The position numbers and the translations under genes are program-made. The notes under the pieces are model-generated. The model was not told the origin of the DNA, made no database searches, and was given only the letters and a program-made list of their open reading frames with translations. A stretch of DNA of 64,000 nt from DATFDN01 sp963767645. GTDB taxonomy: Bacteria; Pseudomonadota; Alphaproteobacteria; Acetobacterales; Acetobacteraceae. Every line of letters starts with the position of its first letter. Position 1 is the first letter of the stretch. The stretch spans positions 38,272 to 102,271 of the forward strand of contig CAVYEW010000007.1 in assembly GCA_963767645.1 (NCBI GenBank). Reading direction: 5' to 3'. Below, piece by piece: positions 1 to 8,270 of the stretch.

Positions 1-464
1 GGACAAGGCCGCCTTCGCGAACGGGCTGTGCCGGTTCATCGCCGCCGACTTCAAGCTCATCCTGTTCACCGACAAGCTCTATCGCCGGCTGGCCGGCACG
101 TTTGGGCATATTGCATTACACCGACAAATACGGCTTCATCGCGGTCTTTTTCGAGGACCTCCGCGGCAAGGTCAGCTTCCTCGAACAAACGCTCATGTGG
201 CGTCCTTGCGGTGATCCTGCATGGACCTACTCGGACGTCGAGCGTGCCGTGCTGCAGCGCCTACGCGCTTGCGACCTGCTGACAGCCTATCGCGCGCTCC
301 GGGCCGCTGAGGTCGAAGGAGCGGAACGAGAACTGCTTAAGCGACTGCACGCGAAATATGCCGAACGATCAGCGCCGGTCACTCCGCCTGTCCTGCACTG
401 TCCGCCAGCGCCCCGGATAGACAACACCGCCCTCAAGCCCGCCGAGCAGTCCAGCCTGTTTTAA
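1..464 (+). pseudogene. 5'-truncated hypothetical gene with internal frameshift
   Basis: The gene enters from the left edge. Reading from base 2 gives a protein-like stretch ending in LAGTFGHIA. Near base 112 the sensible reading moves to the next frame and continues HYTDKYGFIAVFFEDL to a TAA. Restoring a GC dinucleotide (GCGC to GC loss) would join the two parts. The C-terminal half is helical and rich in Leu, Arg and Glu. I do not recognise the family. The start lies outside the window. Whether the break is a true mutation or a sequence error cannot be told from here. Confidence 0.55.
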
Positions 465-729
465 GCCGAGAGGGCACGGTGCCGTGATCTGCGTGTGCGT
501 ATGTGCAAGACGCGAGACCCAACCACACCCACGCGCCGGCACGAGCCGATCGATCCGGCCTCCGATTACGAGATCGGAAAATGCCGCATCGCCGTTCGCC
601 GCCGCAAGGGTTCGGCGCGCCTGCGCGCCCGTGGCTTCGCCACGCCCTTGCCCCGGCGCTCGGGATGCGGCCGTGGCGCCGGGCCTTCCAGAAAAATGTG
701 GAGGGCGAAACCCTGCACATCAGGAGCCC

Positions 730-2385
730 ATGATGGCCGAACTCCGCAGTGTCGATCCGAGGTCGCTCAAACCGAACCCGGACAATCCCCGCAAGACCAC
801 CGTGCCGAAAGAGATGGACCAGCAGCTCGCGGCCTCCATCACCGCGATCGGCCTGCTGCAGCCACCCGTCGTCCGTGAGATCGACGGCGAACTCGTGGTG
901 CGCGCCGGCGACCGCCGCGTCCGGGCCGCCATCGCCGCCGGCAAGGACGCCATCGACATCTACGTGCTCGACGGCAACGAGGACATCGACGCCATGGCGG
1001 CGATGAGCGAGAACCTCGTGCGCGTCTCGATGAACCCCGTCGACACCTGGCGCGGCATCGACAAGCTGGAGCAGCAGGGCTGGAACGAGGAGGCGATCGC
1101 CAACGCCCTCGCGCTGCCGAAGCGCACCGTCCTCAAGCTCAAGCTGCTCGGCTCGCTGCATCCGCCGATGCTGGACTTCATGGCGAAGGGCAGCATGCCC
1201 GGCGAGGACCAGCTTCGCACGATCGCCAACGCGCCGATCGAGGATCAGGCGCAGGTCTGGAAGAAGCACAAGCCCAAGAAGGGCCACGACGTCGCCTGGT
1301 GGGAAATGGCGCGGGCGCTGAGCAAGCCGCGCATTCCGTTCTCCGCCGCCAAATTCGACGCGGCAGTCGCCGAGGAATACGGCGTCGTGTGGCTGGAAGA
1401 CCTGTTCGCGCCGGCCGGCGAGGACAGCCGCTACACGACCAACGCGGACGGCTTCTTCGGCGCCCAGCAAGCCTGGATAACCGCCAACCTGCCCGACAAC
1501 GGCACCATCCTCACTCAGGACGAGTACGGCCGCGCGGCGCTGCCGAAAGGCGCCGAGCGCATCTACGGAAAGCCCGGCAAGCACGACAAGATCGGCCACT
1601 ACGTCGATAGCCACTCCGGCGAGGTGCAGACGATCACCTACCGGATGCCCGAACCGAAGAAACCCGCGAAGGCCGGAAAGGGCGGCGCGAGCGACGCCGC
1701 TGACGCCGGCGACACGGAGGTGGTGGTCAAGCTGCGGCCCGACCTGACCCAGAAGGGCCTCGCCATGATCGGCGACTTCCGGACCGATGCGCTGCACCAG
1801 GCCCTTGCGGACGAGACCATCCCGACGGAGATGCTGATCGGTCTGCTGGTCCTGGCGCTCAGCGCCAGAAACGTCAGCATCCAGAGCACGCTGAATTGCG
1901 GTCACACCGAGCGTGAGGAGATCCGCGACCGGATCAGCGAGGGCGGCGTGCTCACCGCCGATCCCGTCCTGCTGCATGCGGCGGCGCGGCAGATGTTGAA
2001 GATCGCCCTGTCTTGCCGGGCCAACATGACCGACAGCGGACCCAGCAGCCGCATCGCCGGCGAGACGCTCGGCGCGTCGGGCTATCTGCCCAGCATGGCG
2101 ACGGACGACTTCCTGTCCTGCCTCTCCCGGCAGGCGTTGGAGCGCAGCGCCGCCGCCGAGGGCATGAAGGTGGAAGTGCGGGTGAAGGACACCCGCGCCG
2201 CGTTCGTCAAGCACTTCACCGACGCGACCTGGCATTTCCCGGGCGCCGTCTTCACGCTCACGGAAGAAGAGCGCGCCAACGGAGCCGCCCGGCCCCCGCA
2301 TTGGGTCGGCGGATCTTCCAGCTCGACGAGCGAGGAGGACGCCGACGACGACGACCCGGACTCCTATCCGGTCGCCGCCGAATAG
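730..2385 (+). CDS. ParB/RepB/Spo0J-like partition protein, 551 aa
   Basis: ParB-family protein, normally a CTP-dependent clamp that loads at parS and works with a ParA ATPase in plasmid segregation. The N-terminal 110 residues carry the ParB/Srx fold: an NPDNPRK segment, the phosphate-binding GDRRVRAA box, and ENLVRVSMNPVD. A helix-turn-helix follows around residues 115-150 (WNEEAIANALALPKRTVLKL). The C-terminal 300 residues are specific to this subfamily and end in an acidic tail. I chose the ATG at 730, which has CAGGAG just upstream; the open frame extends further upstream without a ribosome site. No ParA lies beside it, so it could instead be one of the orphan ParB-like plasmid proteins with another DNA-binding role. 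Confidence 0.85.
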   Translation: MMAELRSVDPRSLKPNPDNPRKTTVPKEMDQQLAASITAIGLLQPPVVREIDGELVVRAGDRRVRAAIAAGKDAIDIYVLDGNEDIDAMAAMSENLVRVSMNPVDTWRGIDKLEQQGWNEEAIANALALPKRTVLKLKLLGSLHPPMLDFMAKGSMPGEDQLRTIANAPIEDQAQVWKKHKPKKGHDVAWWEMARALSKPRIPFSAAKFDAAVAEEYGVVWLEDLFAPAGEDSRYTTNADGFFGAQQAWITANLPDNGTILTQDEYGRAALPKGAERIYGKPGKHDKIGHYVDSHSGEVQTITYRMPEPKKPAKAGKGGASDAADAGDTEVVVKLRPDLTQKGLAMIGDFRTDALHQALADETIPTEMLIGLLVLALSARNVSIQSTLNCGHTEREEIRDRISEGGVLTADPVLLHAAARQMLKIALSCRANMTDSGPSSRIAGETLGASGYLPSMATDDFLSCLSRQALERSAAAEGMKVEVRVKDTRAAFVKHFTDATWHFPGAVFTLTEEERANGAARPPHWVGGSSSSTSEEDADDDDPDSYPVAAE

Positions 2386-2395
2386 CCACCCGCAC

Positions 2396-2423
2396 CGTCC
2401 GGCCCGCGCCCGCGGGCCGGACG
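2396..2423 (+). terminator. Hairpin after the ParB-like gene
   Basis: A perfect 12-bp GC-rich stem (CGTCCGGCCCGC pairing with GCGGGCCGGACG) with a 4-nt loop sits about 10 nt after the stop codon. The following bases are C/T-rich (CTCCTCTC) rather than a clear T-run, so it is a probable but not classical intrinsic terminator. Confidence 0.5.
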
Positions 2424-2451
2424 CTCCTCTCACCGCGCACGAGGACGTGCC

Positions 2452-2856
2452 ATGACCCACTTGTCGCCCGCGGCGGCAGCGCGGCGCGCGCCGCCGCCCG
2501 CTTCACTCCCCTCTCACCCTCTGCCCGCCCTTCTCGGCGACCGGACCCGCCTGCGCGAGGCCGCCCTGGCCAAGCGCGCCTTGGTCGCCGGCCTCGAAGT
2601 CGCCTGGGTCGCCGCATCCGAGGCGGACGCCGCGCGCGGCGGAAGCCGGGACGTCCGCATGGACGACCGCGGCACCTGGGACAAGGCGACCTGGCACCGT
2701 TACCTCACGGCGGCAGCGGCGCACGAGCCCGACTACAAGCCCCGCATCATGCGGCTGCTGCGCGAAATCGACAGCATCGAAATTCTGCTCGCCATGCCGT
2801 CAGCGCACGCTGCTGACGACGTGGCCCGACCCATGCACACCGCGCGGGCCGCCTGA
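2452..2856 (+). CDS. Conserved-looking hypothetical protein, 134 aa
   Basis: Unrecognised cytoplasmic protein. The first 30 residues are Ala/Pro-rich and low complexity. The middle holds a predicted helical region (RLREAALAKRALVAGLEVAWVAASEADAA is its core, 2-3 helices), then WDKATWHRYLTAAAAHEPDYKPRI with several aromatic residues. It follows the ParB-like gene after a strong hairpin, so it is probably transcribed separately. The AGGACGTGCC stretch before the ATG is only a moderate ribosome site. Function unknown. Confidence 0.6.
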   Translation: MTHLSPAAAARRAPPPASLPSHPLPALLGDRTRLREAALAKRALVAGLEVAWVAASEADAARGGSRDVRMDDRGTWDKATWHRYLTAAAAHEPDYKPRIMRLLREIDSIEILLAMPSAHAADDVARPMHTARAA

Positions 2857-2947
2857 CGCCGCGCTGAATCGGCGGCCTTCGTGCCGCCATCTCGATCACG
2901 GTCATCACCAGCACGCGGCGGGCACCGCCGCGTGGGAGAAGCTCGTC

Positions 2948-3289
2948 ATGCCCACGACCATTCGCCTGACCACCATGCCTGGCACGATCCAGAGGGAACG
3001 CGGTTACGACGCCCTCGTGCTGGACCTGTTCGGACCCTGCCTGGGCAAGGAGGAAATCACCATCCACAAAACGGCAGAGGTCGCGCCAGCCGTGAAGCGC
3101 TTCGGCGAACACATCCGCGCCGAGCATCCCGAGGCATCGTTCAAGATCAGCATCATCGTCGCCAAAGGCCAACGCAAACCGCCGGGCTTCGACGCGGCTC
3201 AAACCGCTGGCACGTTCGGCGAGCGCGCCTTCATGCGCATCTCGGATAAGGACAGCACCCCGCTTCCTGGCGCCCCGCAGGTTCCATGA
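2948..3289 (+). CDS. Hypothetical protein, 113 aa
   Basis: Unrecognised small soluble protein. It reads as alternating strands and helices (YDALVLDLFGPCL, EITIHKTAEVAPAVKRFGEHI, FKISIIVAKGQRKPPGF) with no signal peptide or membrane segment. A GGGAGAAG ribosome site precedes the ATG. It lies 91 nt after the preceding small gene in the same orientation and could be co-transcribed with it. No function is proposed. Confidence 0.6.
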   Translation: MPTTIRLTTMPGTIQRERGYDALVLDLFGPCLGKEEITIHKTAEVAPAVKRFGEHIRAEHPEASFKISIIVAKGQRKPPGFDAAQTAGTFGERAFMRISDKDSTPLPGAPQVP

Positions 3290-3306
3290 CCCCCGGGACG
3301 AATACG

Positions 3307-3526
3307 ACCTGACCGGTGCCAAGCGAGGCAGCACGTGGTCGCATTGCGGCCCTGGCATGGCGTCTCCCAGGCGACGCAGTTGGGCTCTGCCTTTCGAGAC
3401 GTAGGAGGCGCTGACACCAAACCGCGCCGCCACCTCTACCGGGAACCCGACGAGTCTCCCCAGAACCCTGTGCGAGCGCAGAGAGAAGACGCGGGTACGT
3501 GTGTACGAACAGGAATCTGACGGCAT
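3307..3526 (-). pseudogene. IS630-like transposase N-terminal fragment
   Basis: The minus strand encodes a helix-turn-helix resembling the N-terminal domain of IS630-family transposases: PVEVAARFGVSASYVSKGR followed by LRRLGDAMPGPQ. This matches the usual order of a recognition helix, then a basic linker and a Gly/Pro-rich turn. After about 73 residues the similarity ends and no DDE catalytic domain follows, so this is a remnant. No terminal inverted repeats could be assigned. The rest of 3290-3863 holds no convincing gene. Confidence 0.45.
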
Positions 3527-3878
3527 GATTTGGGAGTGGGAGAAATGTGTGAAGCACGCACTTGCTCCGCACCAGCGCCTGTCCCCTCGGGTTTGAGCGC
3601 GGTCTAAACCAGGACCGATCCCGCTTCCGCATCCCCGCTTCGCCGTCCAGGCGCTGCGCGCCTCTCATGACGGGCGAAGCGCCTTCGGCTCGCGCCGCTG
3701 CCGTGTCGCATCGGGCCCCATCGCGCGTGCGCGATGGGAACCCTTCGCTCCCGCACCAAGCCCGCGGCGCTCGGGGGCGGACGGTCCCGTCCCCGGTTTC
3801 CTCAGACCGCACCCGAGGGAACGACGCCGGCACGGAGCCGGCGGCCTTCCCGAGAAGGGATGAATGAGGAACTGGAAC

Positions 3879-4322
3879 ATGTCGGGTTACCTGAACGAAG
3901 CCACGCTGATCGGCAATTTGGGCCGCGACCCGGAAGTGCGCACCACGCAGAGGGGAAGCGCCGTCGTCACCCTGAACATCGCCACCAGCGAGAGCTGGAT
4001 CAACTCCCAGAGCAGCGAGCGCCGTGAGCGCACCGAGTGGCATCGGGTGGTGATCTTCAACGAGGGGCTCTGCAAGATCGTCGAGAAATACCTCAGCAAG
4101 GGTTCCAAAGTGCTGGTCCGTGGCGCGCTGCGCACCCGCAAATGGCAGGACCAGTCGGGCGCCGACCGCTACAGCACCGAAATCCACCTGACGCCGTATA
4201 ACGGCACGCTGAAGTTCCTCGACAGCAAGAAGAATGGCGATGGGGCGTCCGGCGACGGCGCTGCGCGCGAGCCGGACATGGCCGGCGCCGGCCGCGACCT
4301 GGACGACGAAATTCCGTTCTGA
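3879..4322 (+). CDS. ssb: Single-stranded DNA-binding protein, 147 aa
   Basis: SSB protects single-stranded DNA and recruits repair and replication partners through its C-terminal tip; plasmid copies support replication or conjugal entry. The sequence opens with the OB-fold signature LNEATLIGNLGRDPEVR, continues with VVTLNIATSESW, TEWHRVVIF and YLSKGSKVLVRG, then a short Gly/Asp-rich linker (about 30 residues), and ends in the canonical acidic tip DLDDEIPF. I chose the ATG at 3879 because GAGGAA lies 8 nt upstream and family members start near MxGxxNxxxLIG; an in-frame ATG five codons earlier at 3864 is possible. A strong terminator follows directly, so it is likely the last gene of its unit. 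Confidence 0.95.
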   Translation: MSGYLNEATLIGNLGRDPEVRTTQRGSAVVTLNIATSESWINSQSSERRERTEWHRVVIFNEGLCKIVEKYLSKGSKVLVRGALRTRKWQDQSGADRYSTEIHLTPYNGTLKFLDSKKNGDGASGDGAAREPDMAGAGRDLDDEIPF

Positions 4323-4334
4323 GTGCGCCGTTTC

Positions 4335-4368
4335 CCGGAGGGAGCGTGGCTCCCTCCGGCAGCCTTTT
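4335..4368 (+). terminator. Rho-independent terminator after ssb
   Basis: A perfect 11-bp stem (CCGGAGGGAGC / GCTCCCTCCGG) with a GTG loop begins 13 nt after the ssb stop and is followed by CAGCCTTTT. This is a classical intrinsic terminator. Confidence 0.85.
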
Positions 4369-4415
4369 CTGCAACTCACCGGCCCATCGGCCCGGCAAAC
4401 ACCGGAGGCGCTGCC

Positions 4416-4694
4416 ATGCGCATTCCTCCGAACACCCACCCCGCCATCCGCATCCGCAACGCGCTGATCTTCGCCGCGTCGCTGATGGCGCTGTGGATGC
4501 TGATCTGCCTCACGTCGTGCAGCCCGCCGCGAGTCCCGGCGGGGTCGCAAACTCCAGGCGCTCCGGAATGGTCCGCGTCGTCACCGGCGGCGCACACTCT
4601 TCGTGAGACAGTCACGCGCTTCACGCACATGGGTTCGATTCCACTCGCAAGGCCGTTCGTGCCCATGCACGCGCGCTTCAAACTCTCGACCTGA
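4416..4694 (+). CDS. Small membrane protein or lipoprotein, 92 aa
   Basis: The N-terminal region has basic residues (IRIRN), then a hydrophobic stretch of about 18 residues ending in LICLTSC, which looks like a lipoprotein signal with Cys at the end; it may equally be a single membrane anchor. The rest is Pro/Ser/Thr-rich and ends in a basic tail. CCGGAGG lies 8 nt before the chosen ATG. The C-terminal part has weak coding character, so the true end is less certain than the start. Family unknown. Confidence 0.45.
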   Translation: MRIPPNTHPAIRIRNALIFAASLMALWMLICLTSCSPPRVPAGSQTPGAPEWSASSPAAHTLRETVTRFTHMGSIPLARPFVPMHARFKLST

Positions 4695-4880
4695 AACACA
4701 GCGCGACGCGAGCGAGCTGAAGCCTGCCGCTTCCCAGACCAAGCGACCTGCCGGTCCGGAATCCGGACGCGACGATCGAACTTGCTTGAGGCGACCGTCT
4801 CCCGAGCCCTTCACGAACTCTCGTCGCAACGCGACAGCGCCGCCCGAAAGGCAGCGCTCGTTCTTCAAGGAGTCCCGTCC

Positions 4881-5093
4881 ATGCGTATCCACCAGGACGT
4901 CACGCTCGAGCGCGTGACCGATGCCGTCGAGCGCTCGCACACAGGTCTCGACAACCCGGGGTTCTGCATCCGCTGCGGCGCGGAGGCCGACGGTGTCGAG
5001 CCCGACGCATGCCGCTACGAGTGCGAATCCTGCGGCGAAGCCGGCGTCTACGGCGCCGAAGAGTTGCTGATGCGGTTCGCATCGATCGGCTAA
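4881..5093 (+). CDS. Small zinc-ribbon protein, 70 aa
   Basis: Two Cys pairs, CIRCG and CESCG, spaced about 22 residues apart form a treble-clef or zinc-ribbon pattern; a third Cys (ACRYE) lies between them. The C-terminus (GVYGAEELLMRF) is a short helix. AAGGAG lies 11 nt before the ATG. Small single-zinc-ribbon proteins are common among plasmid accessory genes and may bind nucleic acid, but this role is inference. It heads a run of closely spaced small genes reaching to 6929. Confidence 0.65.
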   Translation: MRIHQDVTLERVTDAVERSHTGLDNPGFCIRCGAEADGVEPDACRYECESCGEAGVYGAEELLMRFASIG

Positions 5094-5197
5094 GCCGGTT
5101 CACGCCGAAAACGACCTCGCGCCGCCGCGCGACAGCGGGCGGCGCACCGGCCGTCCGGCGCCATCAGCCACTCCTGTGCATCACGGAGAACACGGCA

Positions 5198-5392
5198 ATG
5201 CTCGACACACGCACCGTTGTCCGGTCGTGCCTGCTCAGCAACGCCGCCTGGCGACGCCAGGCGGGGCACCTTCGATGGCACGCCGAGCTTCCGCACCTCG
5301 ACGAGCAACAGCGTGCGCGCCTGTTGCGTGAGGCTGAAGCTGCCGATCGGCAAGCCGACATGTGGCTCGAAGGCGCCATCGAGGCGCGTTGA
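5198..5392 (+). CDS. Hypothetical helical protein, 64 aa
   Basis: Short, charged, entirely helical protein (LDEQQRARLLREAEAADRQADMWLEGA) with no membrane segment. ACGGAGAA precedes the ATG at a suitable distance. It sits in the same-direction run of small genes, 46 nt before the next. Function unknown. Confidence 0.5.
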   Translation: MLDTRTVVRSCLLSNAAWRRQAGHLRWHAELPHLDEQQRARLLREAEAADRQADMWLEGAIEAR

Positions 5393-5437
5393 CCCACGCC
5401 CACCACCAATCCACCCCATCAGCAACCGAGGTTCGCC

Positions 5438-5782
5438 ATGCCCGCGACCGTGTTCACGCTTGCCGAGACGACCGACCGCACCGGTTACGTCGTTGCCGTC
5501 TTCAGAGATCGGGAGATGGCGATTGACGCCGCGCGCTCTCACGCCCTGCATCGGGCCCAGCGATGCCGCCAACAGGATGCCAGGACCTTCGGCCTCAGCG
5601 CGGACCACCCCAACGAATACGAGGTAATGGTCCGGGTCATCGGCGAGATCACCGACGTCGTCGTCGTTCACATCCCGAGCGGTGAAGACGACGCGGTGAG
5701 CTGGCATATCCGCGCATTCGACGTGGTGGAGCGAACCGGCGCCGAAGCCGTCCAGTCTGCCCGCTGCCCCATCACCGCCTGA
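5438..5782 (+). CDS. Hypothetical protein, 114 aa
   Basis: Soluble protein with an alpha/beta pattern (GYVVAVFRDREMAIDAARSHA, EVMVRVIGEITDVVVVHIP). No family recognised. It is followed after 12 nt by the next gene, and an AGGAGGGC ribosome site for that gene overlaps this intergenic gap, so the two are probably one transcription unit. Confidence 0.6.
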   Translation: MPATVFTLAETTDRTGYVVAVFRDREMAIDAARSHALHRAQRCRQQDARTFGLSADHPNEYEVMVRVIGEITDVVVVHIPSGEDDAVSWHIRAFDVVERTGAEAVQSARCPITA

Positions 5783-5794
5783 CAGGAGGGCGCC

Positions 5795-6109
5795 ATGAGC
5801 CGCCACGTCATCCCCGCATCCATCCCCGACGTGACCGTCGTGGTCGGCTGGGACAACCCGTTGTCGACCTTCTTCGCGCAGGTCACGCGCGTCCAGGACG
5901 ACGACGACCCGCGCGATCCGGTCCTGCTCTGGGTCGGCTCCGTACCCAGCGAAGTCCTGCGCGCCGAGGATATGGCCGCACCACTCGCCCCGTACGCAGC
6001 GCTGTCCGAGGCGCACCTCGCGCAGTTGCGGGCCGATCGCGTCGCCGACCTGGACCGCGCACCGACGCCGCTGCAATTGGCCATGCGTGGCCGCGCGAGC
6101 TGGCCATGA
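5795..6109 (+). CDS. Hypothetical protein, 104 aa
   Basis: Unrecognised soluble protein beginning with a beta-rich half (DVTVVVGWDNPLSTFFAQVTR and LLWVGS) and ending in a helix with Leu/Ala repeats. CAGGAGGGC precedes the ATG. Its stop overlaps the next start (ATGA), indicating translational coupling. Confidence 0.6.
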   Translation: MSRHVIPASIPDVTVVVGWDNPLSTFFAQVTRVQDDDDPRDPVLLWVGSVPSEVLRAEDMAAPLAPYAALSEAHLAQLRADRVADLDRAPTPLQLAMRGRASWP

Positions 6110-6657
6110 TCCGCCAGTATGGCGCGCAGCGCTGCAGGGGCGGCAACAACCCGCTCGGCGTCGGCGTCATCGCGGCCGGCACGATCGTCTACCTCCAGAC
6201 CGATTGGTGGTGGCGCGACCGCTATCGCGGCAAACCGGTCTGCCGCGATCCCGCGATCGTCGAAAGTTTCCTGAACGGCACCATGGCCGCCGCACGGCGC
6301 AGCAAGACCGGCCAGTGGGAAGATCTCTATATCGCAGGCCGGTCCGACATGGCCGTCGTCCGCTCCTTGCGCGACGGCCGCCGCCGTCAGGTCGCTGTGC
6401 GGACCCTGATCCTGCACGAGGATCACGGCCTCACCCGCCAGCCCTGCCTTTATCCGACTCTGCCGGACATGCGGTTCTGGCGAGCGCAACCACGCACCCG
6501 TAGGGGAGCCAGTCCCTCATGCCCGACCCAGCCGGCCCAGAACACCCTCCCGACGCAGCAGCAGATGCCGCCGAGCGGCAGCACAAGCTCGAAGCGAAGC
6601 GCCGCAACGAGCACCTCAAGCTCGCGGCCGCAGCACTCGACCGCGCCAGCACAGTGA
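6106..6657 (+). CDS. Hypothetical protein, up to 183 aa, C-terminus uncertain
   Basis: The start overlaps the preceding stop in an ATGA arrangement, which supports it as a real coupled gene. The first 130 residues have good coding character, with a Trp-rich patch (TDWWWRDRYRG) and NPLGVGVIAAGTIVYL, possibly one short membrane-contacting strand. The last 45 residues are Ser/Thr/Gln/Pro-rich and overlap the first 139 nt of the next gene in another frame. That tail may be meaningless read-through, perhaps after a small indel near 6500. Function unknown. Confidence 0.5.
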   Translation: MIRQYGAQRCRGGNNPLGVGVIAAGTIVYLQTDWWWRDRYRGKPVCRDPAIVESFLNGTMAAARRSKTGQWEDLYIAGRSDMAVVRSLRDGRRRQVAVRTLILHEDHGLTRQPCLYPTLPDMRFWRAQPRTRRGASPSCPTQPAQNTLPTQQQMPPSGSTSSKRSAATSTSSSRPQHSTAPAQ

Positions 6658-6797
6658 TCTTGGGTGGGGCGGTCCTCGCTCCTATGTTCCAGCACAGGCT
6701 TCTGGTGTGGCGAGGAGCGGTTGGCTGGCTTGTGGGCGCGGCCGTGTTACATGGCATAGCCCAATATCTGATTGGCCTGCTCCGGGAGGAGGATTGA
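6519..6797 (+). CDS. Two-helix membrane protein of a duplicated small cassette, 92 aa
   Basis: After a charged N-terminus the protein has the motif RNEHLKLAAAALDRAS, then a membrane segment (VILGGAVLAPMF), a short loop and a second membrane segment (GWLVGAAVLHGIAQYLIGLL). The motif and helix order closely match the 78-aa protein at 11374 (RNEQVKLMATALNNLG, then two membrane segments). In both places a very short single-helix protein gene follows at once. GGGGAG lies ahead of the ATG. No known function. Confidence 0.65.
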   Translation: MPDPAGPEHPPDAAADAAERQHKLEAKRRNEHLKLAAAALDRASTVILGGAVLAPMFQHRLLVWRGAVGWLVGAAVLHGIAQYLIGLLREED

Positions 6798-6800
6798 CGA

Positions 6801-6929
6801 ATGTCAGCAGGGATCGATCCAAGCTGGGGCGTGCCCCTCATCGCCGTTGTCATCGCCGGCATAGCCGGACTCTGGGCTTACTTCTCCGATCGCGCCTTCA
6901 CCCGGAAATACGGCCCGGATCACAAGTAG
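6801..6929 (+). CDS. Very small single-helix membrane protein, 42 aa
   Basis: Encoded 3 nt after the preceding stop with GGAGGAGG as ribosome site. It reads as a short N-terminus, one hydrophobic helix (VPLIAVVIAGIAGLWAYF) and a basic tail (RAFTRKYGPDHK). Its position and GLW motif match the 29-aa peptides at 11607 and 11804. Probably the partner of the two-helix protein upstream; toxin-like or stabilising roles are possible but unsupported. Confidence 0.6.
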   Translation: MSAGIDPSWGVPLIAVVIAGIAGLWAYFSDRAFTRKYGPDHK

Positions 6930-6962
6930 GCGCAGAATCCGCCGATCCAGCGCGCTTGCTGG

Positions 6963-7907
6963 CTACGCCGGCTTGCGCCGCCGCCGCCAGGCCCAGCGCA
7001 GCAGCCCAACGGCAATCACCGCAATCGGGATCCACGGCAGGGCGACGATCGCAAACCGCAGCGCATCGCCGGCGCTCTCGCCAAGCAAAGCGCCGCCGCG
7101 CCGCCAGGTGTCCCGCACCGGCGCCCACATCCCGTTCGCCCCAACATCCGACTCCCACGAGACGCTCAACGCCTCCGTCGCCACCCGCTGAGCGAGCATC
7201 CGCTGCGCGGCCGTCGCCGCCTCGATCTCGGCCTGCACGCGCGACGTCTCGCCGGCGATCTTGATCAGATCGTCCACCTTGATGTCGGACCGCGCCGCGA
7301 GCGCGGCGAGCCGCGTCCGATAATCCGTGAGCTGCGCCAGGCGGCGCTCGCCATCCTCGATCGGCCGGCCAAGATCCTCGGCGCGCGTTGCCTGCGCGCG
7401 CACGACCACGGCCGTCGCCGGCTCGCCGGGGAGCGCCGCCATCACGGCGGCGACATAAACCGGCACGGCCGCGTGCGGCAGGCGGACCTCGATCCTGGCG
7501 CGTGGCCGCGCCACCCCGCGCGGGTCCATCTCGATCTGGCTCTCCAGCAGCAGGCAGTGGAGCGCGCCATCGGTCAGGCAGCGGTCCCGCGCGGCCCTGA
7601 AATGGGCCGCGAGTCGGGCCGCCGGCAGGTCGATCGCCAGCGTGTGGCTGTAGGCCAACTTGGCGTCAGCCGCCGTCGGCGTCGCGGCGAACGAACGGAC
7701 CGACGCGGGGGGCGCCGGGCTCTTTTCGTCGCACCCTGCGACGAGCCCGAGCGCCATCAGCGCCAGCCCGAGGAGCGCTGCGCGCCGTCCCGTCACGGTG
7801 CGGATCGTGCCCCGGGCAACCTCCCGCTTGGGTGCGGCGCGCGGCGCAGCCTCAGACCGCGCCGTGACGAGGCCGAGGCGGCGGCGTGCAGTCGGCTGGT
7901 GTCGCAT
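6963..7907 (-). CDS. DUF4349-type lipoprotein, 314 aa
   Basis: A basic leader, hydrophobic stretch and lipobox (LALMALGLVAGC) mark an envelope lipoprotein. The body follows the DUF4349 plan: a beta-rich region, then RAEDLGRPIEDGERRLAQL and a coiled coil that includes DDLIKIAGETSRVQAEIEAA, then a final membrane helix (FAIVALPWIPIAVIAVGLL) and a basic tail. The protein would be anchored at both ends. Biochemical role unknown in the family. Its ATG overlaps that of the divergent gene at 7906, so the two share start-codon bases. A GTG at codon 38, nearer the lipobox, is an alternative start. Confidence 0.75.
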   Translation of the reverse strand: MRHQPTARRRLGLVTARSEAAPRAAPKREVARGTIRTVTGRRAALLGLALMALGLVAGCDEKSPAPPASVRSFAATPTAADAKLAYSHTLAIDLPAARLAAHFRAARDRCLTDGALHCLLLESQIEMDPRGVARPRARIEVRLPHAAVPVYVAAVMAALPGEPATAVVVRAQATRAEDLGRPIEDGERRLAQLTDYRTRLAALAARSDIKVDDLIKIAGETSRVQAEIEAATAAQRMLAQRVATEALSVSWESDVGANGMWAPVRDTWRRGGALLGESAGDALRFAIVALPWIPIAVIAVGLLRWAWRRRRKPA

Positions 7908-8265
7908 GACGGATCCCTGGTCGTGGTGTCTCGACCGGATCGTCTGTCAGGGCGCTGCGAACGGCGCTTTCTGCCTTGACCAGGGCGCCGGGTCTTGGCA
8001 CTGGGTTGACCCATCGAGAAGCGATCCACCCCAAAATCCGATGGCGTATGAGTATCCGTGCGCGCTGGGCGTCCTGACGCTCGCCAGGAACAAGCGGCGC
8101 TGGGCGGCCGAACTGAATGGCGTCAGGACCGGTTCGTGGCCCTCACCGGAGGCCGCGGCAAAGGCTCTCGCGCGCTATCGATCCGGCCTGTCCGAATGGG
8201 ACACGGAGCGGCACGAGGTGTCCGCCGACCTCCTGGATTGGCGGCCGCTCGGCGAGAGCCTGTAG
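7906..8265 (+). CDS. Hypothetical protein, 119 aa
   Basis: Divergent from the DUF4349 gene, sharing the bases of the start codon. The N-terminal part is rich in Trp and Cys (WSWCLDRIVCQG, CLDQGAGSWHWVD). The C-terminal part contains NGVRTGSWPSPEAAAKALARYRSGLSEWD, resembling a small helical repeat. An internal ATG at 8041 is an alternative start. No clear ribosome site precedes 7906. Function unknown. Confidence 0.5.
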   Translation: MTDPWSWCLDRIVCQGAANGAFCLDQGAGSWHWVDPSRSDPPQNPMAYEYPCALGVLTLARNKRRWAAELNGVRTGSWPSPEAAAKALARYRSGLSEWDTERHEVSADLLDWRPLGESL

Positions 8266-8270
8266 CGCGT

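Noticed and set aside
433..2460. Long minus-strand open frame opposite the ParB-like gene
   Set aside because: Arg/Gly/Ala/His-rich translation without domains; it is the mirror of a well-supported gene in high-GC DNA.
4640..4655. TTCCACTCGCAAGGCC as an extra regulon motif
   Set aside because: It differs at core positions and lies more than 200 nt from the next gene start.
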